Below, piece after piece: positions 1 to 8,025 of a stretch of DNA of 64,000 nt. A program made the position numbers and the translations under genes. This DNA comes from Pirellulales bacterium (GTDB lineage Bacteria; Planctomycetota; Planctomycetia; Pirellulales; Thermoguttaceae), in assembly GCA_016935315.1 (NCBI GenBank), contig JAFGRD010000081.1, forward strand, positions 1 to 64,000, written 5' to 3'. The stretch's first letter is position 1, and every line of letters begins with the position of its first letter. Below the pieces are notes generated by a model, which saw only the letters and a program-made list of their open reading frames with translations, was not told where the DNA came from and made no database searches.

Positions 1-78
1 TCCTTTCACTGCGACCCAACATCGCTGTAAGTGACTGGGGTTCCTCTATTTATCTACTTTTCCCAGAATCGCGCAAGG

Positions 79-1068
79 CTATTTAGGTGCGAACAGCTCC
101 CGCTCCGTGCGGAAGTCGATCTGCGAAGCGAAATCGCTCCGGGCGAGCCACGAGGGCGCTGCCCAGCCGAGCACGAGCCGGAAGTATCCTTCCGCCCGCC
201 ACAATTGGCAGCGACCCTCCAGCCGGATCTTCCGGGAGCGTGTCACGTGTGCCCAGAGCCACCGCGGCACGTATCGGAGCATGACTTGGGCGGCGCGTGC
301 CGCCAGCACCGGCGGAAAGCCGATCCGCCCCCACCGCTGCCGCTCGCGATGGGCGAGATGCGTGCCGTTGCGAACCGACGTCCAGCGAAAGTAATCATCT
401 TGCAGCCGGTAGGTCGGAACCACGTGACGCACGACGGCCGACGGGTTGAACCAACCCTCGATGCCGGCCGCACGCACGCGCCGAGTGAGATCCGTATCCT
501 CGCCCGCTGCACGCAGCGATTCGTCGAACGGCCCGATCTGGTCGAAGACCGTGCGGTGGATCAGCAGGTTGCCGGTTCCGACGCCCAGCTTCCGATGGAG
601 CTTACACGGTGCGGCGACCGCGACCGATTCCCCCAGCAGCCTGCGACAAAGCGGCGGGAGTTCACTCAGCACCGTCTCGGGCAGCGCCAGGCGCACCGCG
701 CCGCCTACGTAACGGGCACCCGTGCGCTCGGCCGTGGCGACCAGCGCCAGGAGCCAATCGGGCTCGGCCAGTTGATCGTCGTCGAAGAACGCGATCCATG
801 TGCCCGCGGCGAGGCGGACGGCGCAGTTGCGGGCGCAGGCCACCCCCGCGCGCGGCTCATGAATACAGCGGATGGGAACCTCTTCACGCTGAATTGCCTC
901 TTCGACGACCCGGTCGGTGTGGTCCGTGGAACCATTGTCGACAACGACGATCTCGTACCGCAGCCGCCCGCCGGTTTGCAGCTTCCCAAGGCTCTCCAGC
1001 GCGCCGCGGAGCAACTCGGCACGATTGTACGTACACACCACCACGCTGACGTCCGGGCTGGTCATCAT
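79..1068 (-). CDS. Glycosyltransferase family 2
   Basis: This 329-residue protein is a GT-A fold glycosyltransferase, probably adding one sugar to a lipid-linked exopolysaccharide unit on the cytoplasmic face of the membrane. The N-terminus reads VSVVVCTYNRAELL, followed by VVDNGSTD and the metal-binding FFDDDQ at about residue 97; GEDTDLTRR lies further on. These are standard GT2 motifs. I chose the ATG at 1068 because it overlaps the stop of the upstream Wzy gene, as expected in an operon, and because the longer reading adds an Arg/Gly-rich stretch with no similarity to the family. It is the last gene of the minus-strand EPS operon. Donor and acceptor sugars cannot be read from the sequence. 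Confidence 0.88.
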   Translation of the reverse strand: MMTSPDVSVVVCTYNRAELLRGALESLGKLQTGGRLRYEIVVVDNGSTDHTDRVVEEAIQREEVPIRCIHEPRAGVACARNCAVRLAAGTWIAFFDDDQLAEPDWLLALVATAERTGARYVGGAVRLALPETVLSELPPLCRRLLGESVAVAAPCKLHRKLGVGTGNLLIHRTVFDQIGPFDESLRAAGEDTDLTRRVRAAGIEGWFNPSAVVRHVVPTYRLQDDYFRWTSVRNGTHLAHRERQRWGRIGFPPVLAARAAQVMLRYVPRWLWAHVTRSRKIRLEGRCQLWRAEGYFRLVLGWAAPSWLARSDFASQIDFRTERELFAPK

Positions 1069-2354
1069 GAGGCGACCTCCTCGCGGCCGAACGCCGCCTG
1101 TGCCAGTCCGCACGCGGCGACCATCGGCACGAACATGGGTTGGATGAAACCCGACTCCAGGACGCCGGTGACGGCGCCGAAGACGAGCAGCCCGAAGAAG
1201 AAGCCGGAACTACTGTCGCCGGCGATCAGATACTGCCTGGCGTGGCGATAGGCACCGAGGGCGCCGGCCAGCAACAGGAGGCCGGCCCCGATGAGCCCGA
1301 CGCTCAGCAGCACGTCCAGATACATCGAGTGTGCCACGTGGATCGCCCACTGGGAGATCTCGGAAAGGTCTTCGATATGATGGGCGTTCCAGAAGCCGTC
1401 GTAGCCGTAGCCCTGCAATGGTCGTTGCCGCACGTATGGCAACAGCTCGTTCCAGAGCGGAATCCGTCCATTGAGCGACGCGACGTGCTCGGTTCGGCCC
1501 AGCAAGATCACGTTGGTCATCTGTTTCTGGGGGTCCATGCCACAAAGCGCCGTGGCAAACACGGCGGTGCAGAAGACCCAGGTGCCGGCCACGGCCGTCA
1601 CCAGCCGCGCCTTCGGCGAGAACCCGACCAGGGCGACGACGGCCAGGGCGAAGGCCAGCCCGACACAGGCTGTTCGCGATCGAGTCAGCACCAGCAGCAC
1701 CGCCGCGACGGCGAACAGGCCGAGCGCCGGGAGGCTTTGGCGGCCCCAACGACCAGCCAGGGCGGCGGCCGCCAGGCACAGCGCCGCACAGTACACGCCC
1801 TGTGTGTTCGGATGCACCGTGCCGCCGAACCGATACTCCCTCGACCACGGCCGGAACGTTCCCAACGCCATCTCCGCGCCGAGCCCCAGTACACAGTACG
1901 CCGTCAAGATCGCCGTCGTCAGCAGACACAGTTGGCGCGGCGACAACTGCCGGGCGAGTCCCAGGGCGCCGAGGAGACAGAAGGCCAGCACCACGACGCG
2001 CTTCGCGGTCAGCAGCGCGTCGATCGACCAAGCGACACTTGTCGCGCACCAAGCGACGTACAGGATCAACAGCCAGGCCAGCGGATCGTCGAAGCGGCAA
2101 CGCCGGCCACCACGACGCAAGAGGAAGAAAAGTCCCATGGCCGCCACGAGCGAGAATGCCAATTGGCGCCAGGCGCTGCCGCCGCCGGTTGCGTCTTCCA
2201 GTTGTTCCGCCGAGAGGGAAAAGGCCTCCAGCCGCGACCGGCCCCAATCGTGCTCGGTGAGGAAGAACGCGACGCCGAGGACCAGCACGGCCAGGGCAAG
2301 CATCCAGCGACTTGCCTCGGGAGGTTCGATGGTGTCTGGCGTGGTTGAGATCAT
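1065..2354 (-). CDS. O-antigen ligase/polymerase (Wzy/WaaL type) membrane protein
   Basis: This 429-residue protein has about ten hydrophobic segments and a long hydrophilic loop (about residues 230-340), the layout of the Wzy_C/O-antigen ligase family. These proteins polymerise or transfer lipid-linked polysaccharide repeat units at the periplasmic side of the membrane. The segment VLTRSRTACVGLAF matches the conserved start of the ligase domain. The start is the ATG at 2354 (MISTTPDTIEP). The same frame stays open upstream to 3632, but that part lies antisense-like over the flippase gene and is not credible. It sits between the flippase and the GT2 gene, which fits a Wzx/Wzy-dependent pathway. 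Polymerase and ligase cannot be told apart here. Confidence 0.85.
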   Translation of the reverse strand: MISTTPDTIEPPEASRWMLALAVLVLGVAFFLTEHDWGRSRLEAFSLSAEQLEDATGGGSAWRQLAFSLVAAMGLFFLLRRGGRRCRFDDPLAWLLILYVAWCATSVAWSIDALLTAKRVVVLAFCLLGALGLARQLSPRQLCLLTTAILTAYCVLGLGAEMALGTFRPWSREYRFGGTVHPNTQGVYCAALCLAAAALAGRWGRQSLPALGLFAVAAVLLVLTRSRTACVGLAFALAVVALVGFSPKARLVTAVAGTWVFCTAVFATALCGMDPQKQMTNVILLGRTEHVASLNGRIPLWNELLPYVRQRPLQGYGYDGFWNAHHIEDLSEISQWAIHVAHSMYLDVLLSVGLIGAGLLLLAGALGAYRHARQYLIAGDSSSGFFFGLLVFGAVTGVLESGFIQPMFVPMVAACGLAQAAFGREEVAS

Positions 2355-2365
2355 GGTCTTGCAGA

Positions 2366-3733
2366 TCAGGCACAAGCCGTTTCGAGAGGAACCGAGCGGA
2401 TGAGTTGCAGGAAGCAGGAAGTCTTCAAGACGGCGCCGGTTACGGCCCCGGCAAGGCTGGCCAGCGCCGCCCCCGTCGGGCCCAGTGGTCCGACCGCCAC
2501 GGCCGCCGCGCCGAGGGTCACTACCAGGACGCACACGTCGGGCAGCAACGTGGCCTTGGGCCGCCCGATCGCCCACAGACCGCTGCCGGCGACCATTTGC
2601 AGGCTGATCGCCAGCAGGCTGAGCATCAGGAGTGTCAAGATCGCGCCGCCGCCGGCGCACTGCCGGTCGTACACGAGCACCACCACCTGCTCGCCGACTG
2701 CCAGGGAGAGCAAGCAGAGCCCGCCGACGACCACGCCGAACACGGCGGCGCCCCGGGCGAGCGTGCGGCACAGCGCCGCCTTGCCTTCGACGGCGAACTC
2801 GCGACGCGCCTTGGGCGCGAGGTAGTTGCCCAGTCCCATCACGAAGATGCCGGCGACCCCGGCGAGCGTACCGCAGGCGCCGTACAACCCGGCGGCCCCG
2901 CTGCCGGCCGCGGCGACGACGATCCACGGCATGATGTAGGGCGTGGAGCAGCCAGCCAGGTGGCTGGCCAGCGTCCAGCGGGCGAAGGACCAGTTCTGCC
3001 TCCAATCGGCGGCAATGCACCCGCGTTCGATGTGCCACCGCCTGCGTTGCAGGACGAACCACGGTAAACACACCAAGGCAGCGGCGATGCCCATCACCGC
3101 GTACACGCCAGCCACGCTCAGACCGACAAAGCGCCACAGCAGCAGCAGGCTTCCCACTTGCAGCAAGGCATGGGGGACGTCGAAGGCCAGGGCTCTGGCG
3201 ACCTTCAACCGGCTGAGGGAGTGTTGCCGATGGAATTCTCGCAACAGCAGCAGCGGCGCCACCCCCAGCAGTACCCAAACCACGGGACCCAAGTCCCGCG
3301 GTCCCAGGCCCAGTTGAATCGCGACCGCCACTCCCAGCAGACACACGGCGACCAGCGCCGCGTAGACGAACTGGTGAACCAGCACGCTGCCGGTGTACTT
3401 CGCCGAGTCGCTCCCTTGCCGGCGGTGGCAGAAGAACAGGTACGGGGCCGTCAGGATTTGTGTTTGCACACCCCGCGCAAGGAAGAACAAGGTCAAAGCG
3501 AGATAGTAAACGCCCAGGTCTTCGCGAGAAGTTGCGCGGGCAACGATCACACTGGTCAGGAAGCTTGTCATGCTGACGACGCCCTGATCGAACACCGACA
3601 GCATGCCCTGGCGGGCAAACGAGCTGGCACACGTACTGGTTACGGGGCGCACCAGGCGGGCCGCCCGTTGTGCAAAGCCCGGGGAGAGCTCCACTGACTG
3701 GTGTTCGCGACTGGGGCAGGAATTCATCGGCAT
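2366..3733 (-). CDS. Polysaccharide flippase (Wzx/MATE-like)
   Basis: This protein of about 455 residues is made almost entirely of hydrophobic helices, with GVVSMTSFLTSVIVARATS near the N-terminus. That pattern is typical of the oligosaccharide flippase (MOP superfamily, RfbX/Wzx) group, which moves undecaprenyl-linked repeat units across the inner membrane. Two start codons are possible, at 3733 and 3727. Both lie at the end of the upstream gene, the second in an ATGA overlap, and a GAGG precedes them. The C-terminus ends 11 bases before the Wzy start, so translation is probably coupled along the operon. Assignment to Wzx rests on topology and neighbours. Confidence 0.82.
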   Translation of the reverse strand: MPMNSCPSREHQSVELSPGFAQRAARLVRPVTSTCASSFARQGMLSVFDQGVVSMTSFLTSVIVARATSREDLGVYYLALTLFFLARGVQTQILTAPYLFFCHRRQGSDSAKYTGSVLVHQFVYAALVAVCLLGVAVAIQLGLGPRDLGPVVWVLLGVAPLLLLREFHRQHSLSRLKVARALAFDVPHALLQVGSLLLLWRFVGLSVAGVYAVMGIAAALVCLPWFVLQRRRWHIERGCIAADWRQNWSFARWTLASHLAGCSTPYIMPWIVVAAAGSGAAGLYGACGTLAGVAGIFVMGLGNYLAPKARREFAVEGKAALCRTLARGAAVFGVVVGGLCLLSLAVGEQVVVLVYDRQCAGGGAILTLLMLSLLAISLQMVAGSGLWAIGRPKATLLPDVCVLVVTLGAAAVAVGPLGPTGAALASLAGAVTGAVLKTSCFLQLIRSVPLETACA

Positions 3734-5895
3734 ACGACCTCGCTCACGCGGCGTTTTCGCTGCCACCAGTACCAGGTGTCTTGCAGGACGCTGTACCACC
3801 CGTCGAGCTTCGCCGCCAAGGTGGCCCCCGAATCGTACGTTTCGACGGAGAATCGGCCCCAATCGAATACGGCGGTCTGCGGCGCGACCAGTTCGTGGCG
3901 CGTGGTCAGCGCACACAGGACGCCGGCACGCTCCGCTTCCGCCACCAACCGCGGACTGCTATGCCCGAACGGAAAGGCAAACGTGGCCTCGGCCAGATCG
4001 AACCGCTGACGCAGCACCTCCAGCGACGCCCTCAAGTCGGCCCGAAACGCCTCGGGGCGTCCCCGAAAATCGGCGTGCGCGTGCGTGTGCGACCCCAACT
4101 CCACCAGGCCGCCGGCAAGCATCTCGCGGCACTGTGCCGTCGAGAGCGACCGCCACAGAGTGCCGCGACCGTGGCCCGGCCGCCCCGGCCAACGGGAGTC
4201 GAACGCCAACGGCCGGTCACCGTCCAGGTGCGAAGTGACCACAAACACCGTGGCCGGTATCCTCAGCTCGCTCAAGACGGGCCAGGCATCGTGGTAGACA
4301 CATTCGTAGCCGTCGTCGAACGTGACGACGAACGTCTTTGGCGGAATCGGTCGGCCCGCCGTGTGGTGCTCGAGTACCCTTCGCAGCGGCCAAGGGGTGT
4401 ACCCGCGAGACAACAACACTCGCATCTGCCGGCGAAAGCGCTCGACCGGCACGGTTCCCTCGGGCAAACAGTTGCCACCCGGCACGTCGGCGACCCGGTG
4501 GTACATCAGGATGCCGAATCGCCCCTCGGCCCGGCTGCCCAACAGCCCGTCCAGCGGCACCGCCATGCTCGATCCCAGTCGCCGCCGGCAGTGGATCAAC
4601 CCGTCGGCCCGCCTCGGGATGGGGCTACCGGCAGCCTCCAGAACCTGTCGGTACAGTGCAGCCATCTCGTCTCCCTGCCGCGACCAGACGTATTGCCGTG
4701 CCCGCTGGATCGCGCCGCGGCCGAGTTGCTCCCGCTTCCGGACGTCGCGTGCCAGGAGGGCGACGGCGTCGGCCAGCCGGGCGATGGCCTCTTGCGGCCG
4801 GGTCACGGGAATCTTGATGCCGCACCGGTCGGTCACGGCGTCGTGCGCCCCGTGGTGATCGAGGCAAACGACCGGCAATCCGGCCCCCAGGGCTTCGAGC
4901 ATCACCGTGCCCGTCGTGTCGCGCAGACTCGTGAAGACAAACAGGTCGGCCCATCGGTACTGCTGCAGCGTCTCCCGGTGAGAAACCTCCGCGATCCATG
5001 TCGTGCGGGGTTCGATCCCTTTGCGGCGCGCCAGACGCTGCCATCGCTGTTGCTGCGGACCCGAGCCCACGACGCGCAGCTCATACGCCACTTCGGGCGG
5101 CAATTGAGCCAGCGCTTCGATCAACAGCCACAACGCCTTGATGGGAACCAGGCGTCCGACCCATAAGATCTTCAAGGGGCCCGACGATCTTCCGGACGCC
5201 GGTTTCGCGGGCGGTGCGCCGGCGACTTCCGCGATCCCCGTGTCGGGAAACAACCGCGGTTCGACGCCCCAGACTCGGGCACAATCACGTTGGGTGGTCG
5301 AATTGGCCGCCAGCAGCACGTCCGCCCGACGCGCCGCCCGGCCGATCCGCCGACCGAACCGCAGTTGCAGACGGTTGCACACCGAGCGCAAGGCCTCGCC
5401 CAACGCGCCGCGGAAGCCCGCCCGGCTCAAGAACCGCGCCGGGTAGTTCTGGGCTCCGCCGAAGGGCCCCCACACAAACGGGACCTCCAGCTTCCAGAGA
5501 TACCCCGGTTCCCGGTACGTGGAGAAGTTGACCTGGTGAACCAGATCGAAGGCGTGTTGTTGGTGAAGCTGCCGGGCAAGCCGCAGCGCACGTCGCTGCC
5601 AGAGGTTGTAGGCCACGTACCCCAAGGCCGGCAACCGCCACAATTGCGATTCCCACCGCCGCTGGGCGACGAAATGGAACTGCGGCCGCGCCGCCGGGTC
5701 GTGCTCCCGCAGATGGCGACGGACGCCCTCGCCGAACTCGCTCTCTTCGCAGATCACGTGCACCTGGCAGAACCTGGCCGCTTGCACAACGCGATTCCAG
5801 CCGACGCCCGCCTCCGAGCCCCGGTCGGCGGCGCAGCCGTACGCGACCAGCAGCACGCGCGGACGCCGATGTGTGTCGTCTACTGATGTTCGCAT
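3724..5895 (-). CDS. Glycosyltransferase family 4 fused to NodB polysaccharide deacetylase
   Basis: This 723-residue protein joins two enzymes that are usually separate. Residues 1-430 are a GT4 transferase: RVLLVAYGC at the start, a nucleotide-binding region with ILWVGRLVPIKA, and SLRDTTGTVMLEALGAG, where the first Glu of the usual E-x7-E is Asp. Residues from about 455 to 700 are a NodB deacetylase: FGILMYHRV, the metal motif TFDDGY near 523 and GSHTHAHADF near 597. GT4 acts on nucleotide or lipid-linked sugars in the cytoplasm, whereas NodB enzymes remove acetyl groups from GlcNAc-type polymers and are often exported. No signal peptide or membrane helix separates the halves. The ATG at 5895 lies inside a repeat found elsewhere in the window. 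Confidence 0.88.
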   Translation of the reverse strand: MRTSVDDTHRRPRVLLVAYGCAADRGSEAGVGWNRVVQAARFCQVHVICEESEFGEGVRRHLREHDPAARPQFHFVAQRRWESQLWRLPALGYVAYNLWQRRALRLARQLHQQHAFDLVHQVNFSTYREPGYLWKLEVPFVWGPFGGAQNYPARFLSRAGFRGALGEALRSVCNRLQLRFGRRIGRAARRADVLLAANSTTQRDCARVWGVEPRLFPDTGIAEVAGAPPAKPASGRSSGPLKILWVGRLVPIKALWLLIEALAQLPPEVAYELRVVGSGPQQQRWQRLARRKGIEPRTTWIAEVSHRETLQQYRWADLFVFTSLRDTTGTVMLEALGAGLPVVCLDHHGAHDAVTDRCGIKIPVTRPQEAIARLADAVALLARDVRKREQLGRGAIQRARQYVWSRQGDEMAALYRQVLEAAGSPIPRRADGLIHCRRRLGSSMAVPLDGLLGSRAEGRFGILMYHRVADVPGGNCLPEGTVPVERFRRQMRVLLSRGYTPWPLRRVLEHHTAGRPIPPKTFVVTFDDGYECVYHDAWPVLSELRIPATVFVVTSHLDGDRPLAFDSRWPGRPGHGRGTLWRSLSTAQCREMLAGGLVELGSHTHAHADFRGRPEAFRADLRASLEVLRQRFDLAEATFAFPFGHSSPRLVAEAERAGVLCALTTRHELVAPQTAVFDWGRFSVETYDSGATLAAKLDGWYSVLQDTWYWWQRKRRVSEVVCR

Positions 5896-5943
5896 TGTGG
5901 ATGATCCAGGCCGACCAACGGGAGGCCGGACAAGTCGGGCTCC
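5884..5943 (-). repeat. Palindromic interspersed repeat, copy A (one arm eroded)
   Basis: This 60-nt block matches positions 56847-56906 (opposite orientation in the window) at 59 of 60 bases by eye. Read on the minus strand it runs toward the GT4-NodB gene and contains that gene's ATG CGA ACA TCA. Only one palindrome arm (on the plus strand, CGACCAACGGGAG at 5912-5924) is intact; the mate arm has been replaced after 5943. Confidence 0.85.
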
Positions 5944-6006
5944 GGGAAGTGTTTGGGATCGAGCAGTTGTCTTGCAAGAGCGGGCCTCGACGTCGGCCCG
6001 AGTCTG

Positions 6007-7098
6007 TCATTCGTTCCGTCCCAGGATGACTGCGGGAACGGTTTGGAGGAGGAGTTTCAAGTCGCCCCAAAACGAGAAGTTGCGGACGTAATTCGCGTCC
6101 ATCCGCATCCACTGTGCAAAAGTGACCCGCGACCGGCCCCGCACCTGCCAGGTGCAGGTCAGCCCCGGCGTGGCGTCCAGCCGCCGACGGTGCCAAAGGC
6201 GGCAGGCGTCCGATTCGTCGCAAGGCAGCGGGCGGGGACCGACCAGCGACATATCGCCCTTGAGTATGTTGAGAAGCTGCGCCAGTTCGTCCAGACTCGT
6301 CTTCCGCAACCATCGACCGACAGCCGTTACGCGGGGATCGCACTTGACCTTGAACGCCGGCCCGTCCTGCTCGTTCAGCGACAGAAGATCTTGTTTCCGG
6401 GTCTCCGCATCGACTGTCATCGAACGGAACTTGTACATGCGAAATGGCCTTCCGCCGCGACCTCGGCGCATCTGCGCGAAGAAAACCGGGCCCGGCGAGT
6501 CGAGTTTCACCACGACCGCAATGGTCAACAACAGCGGCCCACACAGCATCAGTCCGACGCCGGCGCCGAGAATGTCGAAGGCCCGCTTCCAAAGGGGCAG
6601 CCGTCTCGTCAGCAGCGGCCCCATGGGCTCCACGGGCCGCCGGCCCTGTCGCTTTCGCGCGGGCTCGTCCCGAGCGTCCACGCCGTCGTCGTACTCCGAG
6701 GGCCAGTGCGAAGGATAGACGAACACGCGACACTCCGGCAGGAGAACGCGGCGGGGAAAACTCAGGCAGAGCTCGTCGGCCAGGGTCCAAGCACCCCAGC
6801 CCGGCGTGTCGGGCATGATGACGCCAAGGTGCCGACTGTCCAGCCAGCCAGCCTCATCGGTGGCACGCAGCCGCTGCCGAAGCAGCCGGGCTAGGTAACC
6901 GAGGGTGGCACGGCCCCTTGGGTCCTCTCTCGCGCCAAACACCAACAGGGCGAATTCCTCGCCCGATCGATCGGACCGCGCCCGCTCGCGCTCGAGCATC
7001 CGCCGAAACCAGTTTGCAGACACCACGCTCTCCGAAGTCGCGGTCTCCCTCGGACCGATAGGCGCCGCTACGGATTGAACGAGGCGTCGTAGAAACAT
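6007..7098 (-). CDS. Polyprenyl-phosphate sugar-1-phosphate transferase with diverged GGDEF-like N-terminus
   Basis: This 363-residue protein carries a bacterial sugar transferase domain (WcaJ/EpsL/RfbP type) in its C-terminal half. It contains one membrane helix (ILGAGVGLMLCGPLLLTIAV), PGPVFFAQMRRG, YKFRSM, a KTSLDELAQLLNILKGDMSL block and VGPRP. Such enzymes start repeat-unit synthesis by moving a sugar-1-phosphate onto undecaprenyl phosphate. The first 140 residues resemble a GGDEF fold: an RARSDRSGEEFALLVF strand, then LRATDEAGWLDSRHLGVIMPDT, where RYGGDEF would normally stand. The GGDEF signature is absent, so cyclase activity is unlikely. I chose the ATG at 7098, which shares one base with the stop of the CpsD-like gene (TGATG). 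Confidence 0.88.
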   Translation of the reverse strand: MFLRRLVQSVAAPIGPRETATSESVVSANWFRRMLERERARSDRSGEEFALLVFGAREDPRGRATLGYLARLLRQRLRATDEAGWLDSRHLGVIMPDTPGWGAWTLADELCLSFPRRVLLPECRVFVYPSHWPSEYDDGVDARDEPARKRQGRRPVEPMGPLLTRRLPLWKRAFDILGAGVGLMLCGPLLLTIAVVVKLDSPGPVFFAQMRRGRGGRPFRMYKFRSMTVDAETRKQDLLSLNEQDGPAFKVKCDPRVTAVGRWLRKTSLDELAQLLNILKGDMSLVGPRPLPCDESDACRLWHRRRLDATPGLTCTWQVRGRSRVTFAQWMRMDANYVRNFSFWGDLKLLLQTVPAVILGRNE

Positions 7099-7805
7099 CA
7101 GGCGATCTCGTCTGAAACAGTGCGACGTGGCCGGCCGGCCAGGCGCTGATGATGCTTGTTCAACAACACGCCGGCCAACGGCGCTTCGGCGCAGACAAGC
7201 AGTTCCTTGGCCCGCTGAACCGTATCGCAACAGACCCGCTGGGCCTCGACCACCAGCAGAACAGCGTCCAGCAGTCGGGCCAGTCGGCTGAGGCAGCTTT
7301 GCTGCCCCACCGGAGGCAGATCGAACACCACAAGCTCGAACTCGTGACTAAGCTCCTCCACCAGTTCGGGCAACCCGCGGCATTGGCACCAGCGAGCGGC
7401 GCTGCCCGGCAACTGGCCCGCCCCCAAGACAGACAGGTTGGCGAAGCACGATGGCCCGATGCACCGGGGCCAACGTTCCCGCTGGGCAAGGCATTCGGTC
7501 AGGCCGGGACGCGGCGAAAGGCTAAACAGCTCGTGAAGCGTCGGCCGGTCCAGGTTGCCGTCGACCAGCAACACGGGCCCGGCGTCGCAGGCAGCCGCCG
7601 TGGCCGCCAGATGGGCGGCAAGCGTGCTGACCCCTTCGCCCCGACACGAACTGGTCAGCGCCAAAGTCCGCAGCCTCGCCGACGCCTCCCGGCTCGGCCA
7701 GTCGAGGCCGCGTAGCACGTTTAGGAAAGAGGAGGAAAGCTCGCCGCGATACGGCGGCCGGTTCTCGATCGTGCAGACCACCTCCGGCAAGACTTGCGTA
7801 GCCAT
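7098..7805 (-). CDS. CpsD/CapB-like ParA-type ATPase with altered Walker A
   Basis: This 235-residue protein resembles the cytoplasmic kinase half of a bacterial tyrosine kinase (BY-kinase: CpsD, CapB, the C-terminus of Wzc). Visible are a Walker A position reading CRGEGVSTLA near residue 55, a Walker A' strand VLLVDGNLDRP, and FELVVFDLPPV for Walker B. The usual Walker A is GEGKST; here the invariant Lys codon is GTC (Val). There is no C-terminal tyrosine cluster. These features suggest a regulatory partner of the divergent Wzz protein and not an active kinase. It is the first gene of the minus-strand EPS operon and has GAGG upstream of the ATG at 7805. Confidence 0.8.
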   Translation of the reverse strand: MATQVLPEVVCTIENRPPYRGELSSSFLNVLRGLDWPSREASARLRTLALTSSCRGEGVSTLAAHLAATAAACDAGPVLLVDGNLDRPTLHELFSLSPRPGLTECLAQRERWPRCIGPSCFANLSVLGAGQLPGSAARWCQCRGLPELVEELSHEFELVVFDLPPVGQQSCLSRLARLLDAVLLVVEAQRVCCDTVQRAKELLVCAEAPLAGVLLNKHHQRLAGRPRRTVSDEIA

Positions 7806-7841
7806 GATCTACCTCGCAGGTGCCGTCAGTATTACCTCTTA

Positions 7842-7870
7842 TTGACATTACCTATTTGTCCTAGTATACT
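7842..7870 (+). promoter_or_regulatory. Sigma-70-type promoter for wzz
   Basis: TTGACA at 7842-7847 and TATACT at 7865-7870 are separated by exactly 17 bases, one mismatch from consensus overall. It faces the Wzz gene and would give a leader of roughly 145-150 nt before the ATG at 8025. No other good -35/-10 pair stands out in this divergent gap. Confidence 0.75.
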
Positions 7871-7991
7871 CAGGGTTACATATTCCGCAAGCAGCGGACT
7901 CATCGCTTCGGGGCGAATTCGCCCAGCACCCCCGTCGGGGGGTACATCCTGTCGTTCGCGAGCTTCCCGTCTGCGACTACTCGAGAACCAC

Positions 7992-8025
7992 CTCCAGGAC
8001 CGAAACCTCTCCAGGACCGAAACCA
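7992..8025 (+). repeat. 17-bp tandem repeat over the wzz ribosome binding site
   Basis: CTCCAGGACCGAAACC occurs at 7992-8007 and again at 8009-8024, a period of 17 bases, with the second copy ending at the wzz ATG. Each copy has an AGGA; the second lies about 8 bases before the start codon. The duplication therefore doubles the translation initiation region. Confidence 0.8.

Noticed and set aside
31-1251. Long plus-strand frame over the GT2 and Wzy genes
   Set aside because: No family motif, Arg/Pro-rich shadow composition, and complete overlap with two recognisable genes.
2355-3632. N-terminal extension of the Wzy frame to 3632
   Set aside because: It overlaps the flippase gene and encodes Arg-rich sequence; the ATG at 2354 gives a normal membrane protein.
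7992-8024. Short tandem repeat as the start of a CRISPR array
   Set aside because: Only two adjacent units with no spacer and no cas genes; it is a local duplication.
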